From: Pogonophryne albipinna
Taxonomy: Eukaryota > Chordata > Actinopteri > Perciformes > Artedidraconidae
Length of the DNA: 64,000 nt
Direction: 5' to 3'
NCBI GenBank assembly: GCA_028583405.1
Contig: CM053263.1
Coordinates: 3,510,715 to 3,574,714 of the forward strand
The notes beneath the pieces were generated by a model. That model saw only the letters and a list, made by a program, of their open reading frames with translations. It searched no databases and was not told where the DNA came from. This document shows, piece by piece, positions 1-35,802 of this stretch. Numbering within the stretch: position 1 is the first letter of the stretch; every line of letters begins with the position of its first letter. Position numbers and translations under genes: made by a program.

Positions 1-994
1 AAACCCGTAAGCACACTGAAATGGGGACAGCTTGGTGGCCGAACTGACCAGAGTGTTGTGGGCGTACTCGACCCAGAGCAGTTGTTTAGCCCAGGCCGCT
101 GGGTGCTTGGAGACTATACAGCGTAAGGTCGTCTCCATCTCCTGGTTCTTTCTTTCTGTCTGACCGTTGGATTGCGGATGGAAACCGGATGACAGACTGA
201 CCGTGGCCCCAAGGAGCGTGCAGAATTCCCTCCAGAACACCGAGGTAAATTGAGGACCACGATCGGAAACCACATCAGTAGGCAGCCCATGGAGCCGGAA
301 CACATGGAGCAGGACCAGCTCCGCCGTCTCTTTAGCTGAGGGGAGCTTGGGTATCGGCACAAAATGAGCCATCTTACTGAATCGGTCTACCACCGTCAAG
401 ATGGCAGTGTGTCCGTTGGACGGTGGCAGACCAGTAACAAAGTCCAGAGAAATGTGAGACCAGGGGCGATGAGGGATAGGCAGAGGTCGTAGGAGACCAG
501 CAGGAGCTTGGTGAGAAGACTTGTTTTGATTGCAAACAGGGCAGGCATTAACCAATTCCCTGGTGTCCTCCTTAAGTGTTGCCCACCAGAACCTTTGCTG
601 GACTACCTCCCATACGTTGGATCCCAGGATGGCAGGTGAGTCTGGAGTTATGAGCCAACTGGATAACATCAGACCTCAACGTCTGCGGAACGAACAGGCG
701 GTTCGGAGGACAGGCACTGGGTCCCGGCTGGTCCTGCTGGGCGGCCTTGACCCTCTCCTCCACCTCCCAGATGAGGGCGGCGACGAGCTGAGGAGTCGGA
801 AGGATGGTGTCCAAGCCCCTGGGAATGTTACCTCCCTCTCCAAACTGACGAGAAAGAGCGTCAGCCTTAATGTTCCGAGAACCAGGGCGGTAGGAGAGGG
901 AAAAATTGAACCGAGTGAAGAAAAGGGCCCATCTACCCTGTCGGGAATTCAGTCTGCGGGCCGACCGGATGTACTCCAAATTCTTGTGGTCGGT
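1..994 (-). pseudogene. Ty3/Gypsy integrase, partial
   Basis: After the RNase H domain the minus strand encodes a connection segment, then the zinc-binding region with a CHPGIQRM segment (about 625-670). A frameshift near 610 separates it from the catalytic core. The core shows the three acidic positions in order: SLDFVTGLP (about 440), SDRGPQF (about 265) and [13 protein letters not shown] (about 150), i.e. the D,D,E signature. Translation continues past base 1, so the C-terminal end cannot be seen. Confidence 0.82.
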
Positions 995-2261
995 CTACAC
1001 CAGGAAAGGTTGACTGGTCCCCTCGAGCCAGTGACGCCACTCCTCCAGAGCCAACTTCACTGCTAGCAGCTCCCGGTTTCCCACATCATAATTTCTTTCC
1101 GCTGGAGTCAAACGCCTTGAAAAGAAAGCACAGGGATGGAGTTTTTGGCTGTTCATTGCTCGCTGAGACAGGATGGCTCCCACCCCCATATCAGAAGCAT
1201 CCACCTCCAAAACAAACTGTCTTACAGGATCGGGTACTCGGAGGATGGGGGCGGAGGTGAACCTGGCCTTAAGGTTCTGGAACGCCTCCTCAGCCGAGGA
1301 GGACCACTGGAACATAACCTTAGAGGAGGTCAGGGCTGTGAGAGGAGCGGCCAAGGTACTGTATCCACGAATGAACCTCCGGTAGAAGTTGGCGAACCCG
1401 AGGAACTGTTGTAGCCGCTTCCGGGATTCTGGAACCGGCCAGGAAGTGACTGCATCAACCTTGGAAGGATCCATCTCGATGCTCCCCTGTCCCACGATGT
1501 ATCCCAGAAAAGAGACAGAGGATGTGTGAAACTCGCACTTCTCCGTTTTAACGAACAGCGAGTTCTCGAGCAATCTCCTGAGAACCGCCTGGACGTGGTG
1601 CACGTGTTCTTTCAGCGTCTTGGAAAAGATCAGGATGTCATCCAAGTAAACAAACACGTGTCGGTCCAACATGTCTCGGAGCACGTCATTTACCAACGCC
1701 TGGAATACTGCAGGGGCGTTGGTAAGCCCAAAAGGCATGACTAGGTACTCGTAGTGCCCCGAGGTGGTGTTGAAGGCGGTCTTCCACTCATCCCCCTCGC
1801 GAATACGTACCAAGTGTTACGCGTTACGCAAGTCCAGCTTTGTGAATATGGTTGCTCCCTGCAGCAACTCGAATGCAGAAGAGATAAGAGGCAGTGGGTA
1901 TCGATTCTTGATCGTAATGTCATTAAGACCCCGAAAGTCGATACAGGGCCTTAGGGTCTTGTCCTTCTTCTCCACAAAGAAGAACCCTGCGCCAGCAGGT
2001 GATGAGGACGGGCGAATAATCCCAGCCGCCAGAGAGTCATTGATATAAGTCTCCATGGAAACTCTTTCCGGAGCAGACAGGGAGTACAATCGACCCCTGG
2101 GAGGGCTGGTGCCAGGATGCAGGTCGATGGCACAGTCGTAGGGCCGGTGTGGTGGTAAGGAAGTAGCCCCCGACTTGCTGAATACTTCCTTGAAGTCCAG
2201 ATATTCCGGTGGAACCCCTGTAACATCTGGAACTTGGCTGGGGTTCACCGAACGCTGAGGC
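995..2261 (-). pseudogene. Ty3/Gypsy reverse transcriptase and RNase H
   Basis: The reverse transcriptase shows the [10 protein letters not shown] motif (about 1960) and the catalytic YLDD box within [11 protein letters not shown] (about 1640). RNase H follows, with the motif [13 protein letters not shown] (about 1195). Two stop codons interrupt the frame: one just after LDLRNA (about 1817), where relatives carry a tyrosine, and one after QPFLV (about 999), where a tryptophan is expected. These single-base nonsense changes mark an inactive but not ancient copy. Confidence 0.88.
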
Positions 2262-3701
2262 GCGGCAGATCAGATGACAAGAAGGACTCCAACCCAAAAT
2301 GGCTCCCGTCTCCCAGTTAATGTTAGGGTTGTGGCGGCGGAGCCATGGATAACCCAGGATCAGCGGAATATGTGGAGACCGGAGAACATGAAACTGAATA
2401 GTTTCATGATGGTTCCCAGACAGGAGCATGTGAACGGGTACAGTCTGATGAGTCACTGTCCCCAGCAGGTGACCGTCTAAGGCGTTGGCTGGAACTGGGC
2501 GACACAAAAGAACCCGGTCTATTTCCAACTGCAGCATAAGCTTCTCGTCCATAATATTCGCGTCCGAACCAGAGTCAATAAAAACAGCAAGAGCCTGAGA
2601 GCTATCCGGTAATAGCAACCTGGCGTGGCTCAATGGTCTCTGAGCGGGAACAAATCCAGGGGTTTGGCTCACCAGTATGTTCCCCATTACTGCCGAGCCT
2701 TGCCTCTTTCCCGGGCAGTGAGAAACAAAATGGCCGGCCCGGCCGCAGTAGAGACACAGGTTACGACGTCTGCGATGCTCACGTTCCTCCAAAGTGAGGT
2801 TGGTGCGACCCACCTGCATGGGCTCATCCCCCCCTGGTTGCGGCTCTGGAGTGAGGTGAGGAGTCGCAGCCAAACTCGGACGTCGGGGCGCCCAGGCATG
2901 TTTAACTCCCTCCGATCGTCGCTCCCGTCTCCGTGTCTGGATGCGCCGATCCATGCGGGAAGTCAGTTCAATCAACCCATCCAGTGAATTGGGCAGATCA
3001 AACGACACCAGCTCGTCTTTAATGTAATCCGCCAAACCACGCAGATAGGCGTCACACTGGGCTGCAGAATTCCAGTTGCTGAGGCGGCTCTGGGTGCGAA
3101 ACTCAATGGCATAATCCACCACAGATCCATTACCCTGGCTCAGGTTCAGTAGTCCTCCTGCAGCGTCTGGACCCACAGACACGGGTCCAAACACCTTGCG
3201 CAGCTCCGCAGAAAAAGCGGGGAACGAAGAGCAGGCGGGTGTTTGTTGCTCCCATTCCGCTGTGCCCCACAGTCGGGCTTTCCCAGTCAAATGATTGACC
3301 GTGAACGTCACACGAGCAGCTTCAGAAGCAAAAGTGTGTGGCTGCAGCGCAAACAGGATAGAACAGTTCGTAAGAAACGGGCTGCAGCCCTCCGGTTCCC
3401 CGGCGTAGCGCTCCGGAGTTCCCACCCGAGGCTCCGGGGTAAATCCCATCAGAGGTGATGCAAAAGCGGGTGTCGACGGCATAGGAAGAGGCGCTGGAGC
3501 TGCCACTCCTGCCACTAGCTGCTGCACAGTAGCCGTTAGCTGCTGTAGCTGCGCAGATAAATAGGTTAGAGTCTGGTCATGTGAAGAGTTAGCATGATGA
3601 GCCTCGGTGGCCAGGGCGGCTATCGAGGCTTCCTGGCTCTGGAGAGCGTCCTCAACTCTCTCGAAACGGTCTCTAGGTGAAGAGGAGTGCGCTGGGTCCA
3701 T
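2262..3701 (-). pseudogene. Ty3/Gypsy gag and protease region
   Basis: An ATG at 3701 (protein start MDPAHSS) opens a frame of about 480 codons. It carries a coiled-coil-like N-terminal stretch, a capsid-like region, one CX2CX4HX4C zinc knuckle (LCLYCGRAGHFVSHC, about 2703-2760) and the aspartic protease motif FIDSGSDANIMD (about 2550-2590). The frame is lost near 2262, where the downstream reading continues in another frame into the reverse transcriptase. The open frame extends upstream of the ATG into the LTR, but that part does not look coding. Confidence 0.85.
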
Positions 3702-3719
3702 GTTCTGGCCAGATTGTTC

Positions 3720-4197
3720 TGTCACAATCTTAAGGAGAACCCAAATGCAGCACTCGAGAAACCAAGGAGAATTGGTAATAAACTTTATTGGAGATTCCAC
3801 TGGATCTGAGGAATACCAACCGAGCAGTTTAACGCACCGGAGGACAGCGGGCAGAAGGTGAGTCAGGGACAGGCAGAGAGTCAGGGAGTAAGCGAGGCGG
3901 TCAGCGTAGATACAGGCAGGGTCGGATAACAGGCCAGACAGGATAGTCGAGGGACAGGCAGGAACAGGCAGAGCAGGCAGATCGAGGACAGGCAGGGTCG
4001 GAACCGGGTAGGCAATCTGGTATACAACGCGGGAAAGACAAGCATGAGGCAAAGAGTGTGTGTAAGGTGCGGGTTTAAATACTGGCATAAACTAATGGGT
4101 GCAGAAGAGAAAGAGAGTGAGCTAACGAGTGGGTGTGGAAAACAGGTGAGACAGGTGAATGGAAAACTACTGTTGAATGATGGAGCAGACTATGACA
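3720..4197 (-). repeat. 5' LTR of the Ty3/Gypsy element
   Basis: On the minus strand the segment starts TGTCATAGTC and ends GATTGTGACA, the TG...CA form of an LTR. A TATA-like TATTTAAAC (about 4074-4082) precedes an AATAAA (3784-3789), in the order expected for a minus-strand LTR promoter and poly(A) site. The gag ATG follows 19 bases inside. The partner LTR is outside the window, so the boundaries are inferred from the termini alone. Confidence 0.7.
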
Positions 4198-4692
4198 AAG
4201 AGAATATTATATGAACTCAAAATAAATTCGCCATGTTCACAAAGAAGCGACATGTCATTGGTTAAAACAATTATATTACAACATATAAATATACTCTCTA
4301 AGACTTTGGATACACAGGCTATATTTTTGTGTAACTTGCATTAATTCTTGTGTTATTTCTGGATTTTTTTACAATGTGAAAAATATACTATCATCAGACT
4401 GACGTGTACAACATCTGGCTTGTGAGTCATATCCGGTTTTATTTTGAAAATAACATCCGGAAGTAGCCCTATTTATTTCCCAGTACTTGACAGGGGTGAG
4501 GAGAGCCGCTGATAGAGAGGAGCTCAAAGTCGTGTAAAAGGGGGTTGAACCGAGGACGTGTGGTTTCTTGGAAAAGTGGCATCTGTGTGAGGAAGGCAAG
4601 TCTTCTGCTGGACACCAGGCACTCTGGACTCCACACAGCCGACCCTGTCGCTCATTATATCCGGAATTTATCCTGCTTTCAAGCTCCTAACC
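4198..4692 (+). promoter_or_regulatory. hgf: hgf upstream region and 5' UTR
   Basis: This is the whole space between the retrotransposon LTR and the hgf ATG. It must hold the 5' UTR and the core promoter unless an upstream non-coding exon lies beyond the element. A TATAAAT match lies at 4284-4290, about 400 bases before the ATG, and a weaker CTATTTATT at about 4468. No transcript evidence is available, so neither is assigned with confidence. Confidence 0.4.
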
Positions 4693-29650
<24,958 letters not shown>

Positions 29651-30124
29651 TAGTGTGGTGTGAAGATCAAATGGACCACAAGGAAGAAACAAGGAAAATC
29701 CCCGAATGGAAAGTGGCTGTTTTTGGATTTTGTGGCAGAATTTTTCATTTGAAGATGATGACAGCGATAGAAGACTGGATGAAGGAAATGGATTCTCATT
29801 TGTTCTTCCAATTTGCAAGAGAAGACATCCTGGCTTTATCATTTTGAAAAAAACAAAGTCTTGGGCACATGCACGGCAAACGATTTCTATTTTGACATGT
29901 TCAGATTTTCTGAAGCCATGCAAACAAAGACAATGAGAATGACCCTTGTGACTCAGTATTATCTCCTGGAATATACTTGAATATGGACGGAACCCAGATG
30001 TCTAGAGGTTTCCGCACGTGGTTTCCTGTGACTGGGACTTTTCTTTCTTTTTAATGTGTTGAGCTGAACTGCAGAACCTAGTTTATTACCTTCAACACAA
30101 ATGTACTAATCTGGTTATACATTT

Positions 30125-30472
30125 TACACTGAACAAAAATGTAACATTGAGTTTAACGAAATGTATTATGACAACAGGTTCCACATAATTAGGTTGTGTA
30201 ATTTGTTGACATAATACATTCATTTAAGTCAACGTTTACATTTGTTTTTCATCGTAGGACACATTACAAATCTAAGACGTTGACTTTAATTAAATCTATT
30301 CTGTCAACAGATTTCACCTAACTGCATTAAGTTAGTTGAAAAACCACTAATATTAAGTTTAAATACAAATAATTAGGTTCAACTTAATATAATAACTTTC
30401 AACTAACCTCATACAGTTGTGGGAAATGTGTTGACACTTAATTGAAGTCATTGTTTAGGTTTTTTCAGTGTA
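30125..30472. mobile_element. MITE in the hgf 3' UTR
   Basis: The ends TACACTGAACAAAAA and TTTTTTCAGTGTA are inverted repeats of a type frequent in fish genomes. The interior is AT-rich, with GTTGAC/GTCAAC words, and is non-coding. Confidence 0.7.
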
Positions 30473-32324
30473 GCAAAGCAAGACAAATATACATTATTCA
30501 GCTTCTGAAATGATTCTACAAAGCGTTAAAGTAATGCCAAAAAGGAGGGGAAAATAAGGGTCATCTATAAGGTAGTACAGACACTAAAAGTCCAAATCAA
30601 AAATAGTGCTAAGCCTATTCCTCTGAGTCCAGCAAATGTTCAAATCTGGCTTTAGATAAACCAGCAGTTAGGTACATAACACACACTAATGCTGCTTGGA
30701 GCTAACTGCAGAAGCCTTGGCAAACATGCCGTGCTAATTGTGTGCAGTAGCTGGACTACCTTTCCCCAGTTAGCTGTAACATTTAGTTTCCCCTCGAGAG
30801 GGTCTGTGTAGGACTGGGCGAATCTTGTGCTAATATTTGCAGCGTGAGAAAGAGAAGAGCCATGCCAAATAAAACATGGCTATTTGGTCTCCAGTTTGGA
30901 GGTAACGTTGGCCCCTGGTGGGCTGTTTGTGGTCAGTAGGGTATTTTATAGTTTTATGTACATAACTGCAGATGTATCGAGTATGTTTCTGCTGTGCTGT
31001 GAGATATTATAGGTCTTATAGATCTGGAATATTTTTGGTTCACTGAGTAATGTCAGATTGTCTTCTTCGTGATTGTGTTCGATATTTAAAGAGACTGGTA
31101 GCTATGGAGGTATATTTATTTTTTTAATTAGAGGAAAACATCGTTTGAGATCAATCAGGATCTTCTTGTGATATTTAGATTTTTGTTCCTTTCTCATTAG
31201 GGAGTTATGACCCCAGAATCATTTGGGTGCATGTTTAACTCACATGGTAGCTACACAAATATGGAAGTACATGCTCTGTGACAGTACAGCAACACCAGGT
31301 TTCTTTCATTCAAGAGTGCTAGTTGCAGGCTAAATCAATATTGTTCTGCCTAGAGTTGATCATGTATTTACTGTGCATATACACACACATACGTACACAT
31401 GCACAACCATGTAAAACTTGTCATTTAATCATATCATAATGATATTCTAGCAAGTTAAAGGTATGAAAACAATAGGCCTTAGACATAGGCATTACATTAA
31501 CATGCATGAAGATTTTATTTACCAAACAAAAGAAAACACAAACAAAGTTTTAAGCCGAATAAGTGAAACAATACAGGTTATGATGAGGAGTTGAAAGTAG
31601 CAAGACGACACGTTTCTCTTAGAAATGTCTTTGAGCAGAAAAGTAAAAGCTTCTGAATGCCAGATATTGCCTTAAATGTCCTAAATGATGCCAAACATCC
31701 TCGTTTAGCATCAAAAGCATTTCATTTTACTCATATTTGTGTGGCTCCTTTGTCAAAGTTAAACAAAGTATTTTAATATCAGCTCCAAAATGACTGCTCT
31801 GAATATCAAAAGGAAATCATTACATGGCAATAAACTAATATTGGGGGATTTCCGATAAGCCTTTAAGTCCTTCTGCCTTTGGTTGGTTTCAATGACCATA
31901 ACTATGCAATTAAATTATAACTGTGGCCTTAATCGTACTTTGAGAACAAATGCAATCGTCTTCTATCCTTGCACGGGTTAAAACCAAAAGTCTATGAAGT
32001 AATAAGAGAGATGAATTAAAGGCAACTGAACCAAAGATCTCGTAATCTTGGTTATGTGGCGGATCATAATTGTAATGTAAATTGTTAGCTGTGCTCTCGT
32101 GGAGTTATAATGTTATTTAATTTACCTTAATGTAAATAGCACAGTGCATTCTGTAAATTACACTTTGTCATTTTTGTAAATAGTATACTTAAGTATTTTT
32201 CTTCATGATGATTCTGTTTATATATTTGTATACTGTAAACTTTAAATATAACAGCTGCTATTTTGTGTTAGTGAGTTGTTTTATATCTATGACTTATTTT
32301 GTATCTATGTATTATTCTTATTTT

Positions 32325-32330
32325 AATAAA
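32325..32330 (+). terminator. hgf: hgf poly(A) signal
   Basis: AATAAA followed by GT- and T-rich sequence (TTTACTTTGTGCTTTCTTTG) at 32350-32371, as at a cleavage site. Confidence 0.65.
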
Positions 32331-32379
32331 CAACTGACATTTTACTGAGCTTTACTTTGTGCTTTCTTTGTACCCCAAC

Positions 32380-32747
32380 GTTTTATGTTAGAAATGTAAA
32401 GTACAGGTCCCCTGCACAAAGAAACTGTCAGATGCTAACTTGCATATGTTAGGAAATGCGCACAATTAGCATAAGTTGCATTAATTAGCATATGCAGAAA
32501 ATAGTTTTTAAAATGGTTTGACCAATATGGACACTGAGTGGTTTTTGAGGGTGTTGGATGAGTTTCTGATCACCATCTTGGCCATATTTGAACTCCTGGC
32601 TGATTTTGATGGACTTTGGTTCGATTTTAAAGTTTTAGGAGACTCAAAACTGCAATTTTTTATTTTTCTATTAATGTCAGAATTAGTTTCAGCATCCTCA
32701 ATAACATCAAAAACCACACCAGAATTGTCTTATTTCTAACATAAAAC
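32380..32747. mobile_element. MITE directly downstream of hgf
   Basis: Perfect 16-base inverted ends (GTTTTATGTTAGAAAT at 32380-32395; complement at 32732-32747) bound 368 non-coding bases. No clear target duplication is seen. Confidence 0.8.
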
Positions 32748-34946
32748 TGCAACATATATGTTCACACTGCTTGCAAGGAGACTCATTTGTAATTTGTTCA
32801 AAGAAACAGCACACACTTATCTGTTTTCTCGCTTTTTGGCAGTTTACTCTCTGAGTCAGTCAGAGCAGCAAATACTGCTGCATGATGAACATTCTTAAGT
32901 GGCTGGAAGCAACAGAGGTCATACAAACATCCACTGAAGGAGATGAATAATAACCTGTCTTCAGAAACGTTTGGATAACAAATGAGGGTGTCCAAAACTC
33001 GAGTGTGACACAACCTCTGGATAAGCTTTTCAGCAGCTCTTAAACGTTCTGTTGCTCAATATGAGATAAGATGAACTGTATGCTTCAACTGTTAGATATA
33101 TTGTAGTGTCAAATTATCATATTCAGATAATGGCTGGTGTGAAAGAAGTACTTTAACTCCATTAAAAGAAACTTTACGTAATGTAAAACACATCATTTCA
33201 AGTAAAAGTTGTGCAATCATTATCATAGTAAAAGTACATAACTGTTATTAGCAATATCTGCTCAATGCATCAAAAGTAAAAGGACATGTTTTGACCTAAG
33301 ATATCTACTGATGCTTCAATTCTCAAGCAGCTTTTCAGTGTTGCCTTCCAAAGGGTCACAGTGAACTGTTTGAGATGATTAATGAGGCAGGAAAAAAACA
33401 GATCTTCTGCTTCACTAATCTGTGTTTTATCACATTTTATTCTCTCATCGTTGTTTTTCTTGTGAAATATTAAATCACTTTCTTCTTGTAGATCTCAAAC
33501 AGTTACGAAACCATGCCAATTGTTGACAGGGGGTCCCAAGAAAGGGGTCCAAGACAAAAATGTTGCGAACGCATGGTTTATGTTTTATTTTAAAGGTTTA
33601 TCATACAGTTCTTAGTGTGATCTGAATCTGTAAAGTAACAAGTAAATACCACTAGAAACATTAAATAACAAGAACCTTTCATTCCCAAGGATCCTAGAAC
33701 AGCAAATTGGAATTGTTCAAAGTAAATTAAAGAACTATCTTTTTCATTTGGCATTTTATTTAGGGTGGTTTTTGTCACTGTTCATGTTTTATTGTTTTAT
33801 GGTTCTTTGAATATGTACTCATTGTTATTTGTATGTATCTTGTCTTGCTCTGTAAAGTATGAAAGGTGCTGGTAAATAAATCAAGTGTATTATTATTTAA
33901 TAATGAATAGTTGAGTAAAGTGAGTTTCTTTCCACTACAGTTGTTGACCACTTACAGTAACACTGGTCTTACCCTAAGAGAGTTTGTAGGTAAAAGCATG
34001 TTCCCATTTCAATAACTGACCTAAATCTATTTAAAAGGCTTACAGATGATTTACTAGAAATCCCAACCCAAACACACACTGTCATGTGGAGATGTCATTT
34101 ACCTCTCTGGCTCCAGACTGTACGTTACAGGCCAACAGGTCATTCTGCCAGCAGGCCACTTCCCTGCTGCTGACCAAGCGCTTTGCCTTCTGATCCCAAC
34201 CTTTCCTCGGGTGACCAATTATGGAGAAACTCAGTCTTACCGTCTCCTCGCTGCAGTAAAGGGATATTCAGGAACTCAACGTCTCTGCCCTGCTGCAGCC
34301 ATAAAAGCTGATACCGAAGCAGAGCAGGTATCAGGTCATGTTTAGACGTTTTGAAGCTTTACTTTTATAGATTCTCCCACTGGCCTCCCCTTGAAGGAAA
34401 ACTTGGAGGAGTGCCTTAACCTCCTTCAAGACTATAAAGGAGATAACCTCTATATTATCCAGTGGTGACCTTAAATGATCCATGGAGCTATGATGTATAT
34501 CACAATGCTGTAGGGCATCCGGTTAAGTTGTGCTCAAATACCATTTTTGTTTCAACATTCTCTATTGGCACTAGATGTTGCCTCTGAAATCGACACCCTT
34601 TTAAACAGAACCTCTGCTCAATGGCTTAATAACACCTTGGTATACAATATCTCTCTTCTTTCCTGGAAATTCACACAAATTAAAACACTCATCACTTCAT
34701 CAAAAACACATTGTTATCTTTTCAATCCGGATTTATTTAGCCATTAAATCAATTGTGTCAACAAGTGAACAAATGCAGATATTTATTTCTATCGTAATCC
34801 CTGTTAATGGCAAATTCATGATTTGAGGAAGTGTGAGTAGTGATTTGGAAAGGCATTTGTAAAAAAACGAAAAAGAAAATGTGTGGAAAGTACAAGATTA
34901 TAACGCCAGTCCTCTGTCGCCCTCTGCTGGTTAGAATGTGTCCCTA
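32748..34946. other. hgf-pax4 intergenic region (tail to tail)
   Basis: It contains a remnant of the AAGTAAAAGTA-type MITE at about 33130-33290 and a LINE/SINE-tail-like stretch ending GGTGCTGGTAAATAAATC (about 33790-33890). Reverse-strand AATAAA candidates for pax4 lie at 34732-34737 and 34782-34787. Nothing else is recognised. Confidence 0.5.
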
Positions 34947-35476
34947 CAGTCTGCACTCATATCTTGTGCTTCTACCTAAGTAAAAGTAGAAGTACTAGAG
35001 TGTAAGAAAACTCAGTTACAAGTCAAAGTCCTGCAATCAAAATGTTACTCAAGTAAAAGTATTAGTATCAAAATATACCTAAAGTACCAAAAGTAAAAGT
35101 AGTCATTGTGCAGATTCTGATTGGTCCATTTCAGAATAATATATGATGTGTTTTATAATTATTGATGCATTAAAGCGTTATCAAAGCTGATAAAGGTGCA
35201 GCTAGTCTGAATGACTTTGTATACTGCATGGTAGCTTGTGGATTTACTCCAGGTGGAACTAAAGTCTGATTTAAGACTTGATTATATTTCACATCATTAA
35301 TCCAAATCTGCAAAGTTACTAAAGGTAATACATACATGTAGTGGAGTAATAGTACACGATTTACCTCTGAACTGTAGTGGAGTAGAAGTACTGTGTAGTG
35401 TAAATACTCAAGTAAATCTCTCAAAATTGTACTTAAGTACAGCAATTGAGTAAATGTACTTAGTTACTTTACACTG
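34947..35476. mobile_element. hAT-type MITE, copy A, at the pax4 3' end
   Basis: It has the same internal sequence as copies C and D (GGTGCAGCTAGTCTGAATGACT and onward) and the AAGTAAAAGTAGAAGTAC arms. The right end, CACTG at 35476, lies three bases from the pax4 stop codon. The left end is diverged and no target duplication can be seen, so the left border is approximate. Confidence 0.75.
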
Positions 35477-35479
35477 CAC

Positions 35480-35802
35480 TTAGTCCAGATAGGCGTTCAC
35501 ATCCCAGGGCTGCTGTGATAATAGAAACCTCTCATCTGGTTGGAACTGACTCCATGTGAAAGAGATGCCCGGCTGGTTCCAGCACTGAATCACAGGGAGG
35601 TGGGCTCTGAGGGTCTCAGCTGCTAAAGGCAGGGTTGTCCTTGAGTCAGTGTGATGCTGGACCAGTGGACAAGTGAATCTGTCTCTGTGGAGAATATCTA
35701 GTGGAGTCTTGTCAGCCATGGTTTGGGCCATCGTGTTATTAGACTGATGGAAGAATGAGGGTGGGACTGAGATGGATGTCATATGTTCAGAATTTCTCAC
35801 AC
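35480..35802 (-). CDS. pax4: pax4 coding exon 10
   Basis: The C-terminal tail from [12 protein letters not shown] to PWDVNAYLD and TAA. The acceptor is TTACAG. Confidence 0.88.

Larger units (their letters stand above)
1..4197 (-). mobile_element. Ty3/Gypsy LTR retrotransposon, decayed, 3' part beyond the window
   Basis: Read on the minus strand, the order is LTR (4197-3720), gag, aspartic protease, reverse transcriptase, RNase H and integrase, which is the Ty3/Gypsy order; a chromodomain and the 3' LTR would lie to the left of base 1. The coding part is interrupted by at least two frameshifts (near 2262 and near 610) and two in-frame stops (near 1816 and 999), so this copy is not autonomous. 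The family-level call rests on recognisable protein motifs; I did not compare it with a repeat library. The right end lies about 500 bases upstream of the hgf start codon, with the element transcribed away from hgf. Confidence 0.93.
29651..32350 (+). other. hgf: hgf 3' UTR (inferred)
   Basis: The AT-rich stretch between the stop codon and the strong AATAAA at 32325-32330 is read as a 2.7-kb 3' UTR. An earlier AATAAA at 30868-30873 could give a shorter form. A MITE lies at 30125-30472. No ORF of note is present. Confidence 0.6.
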
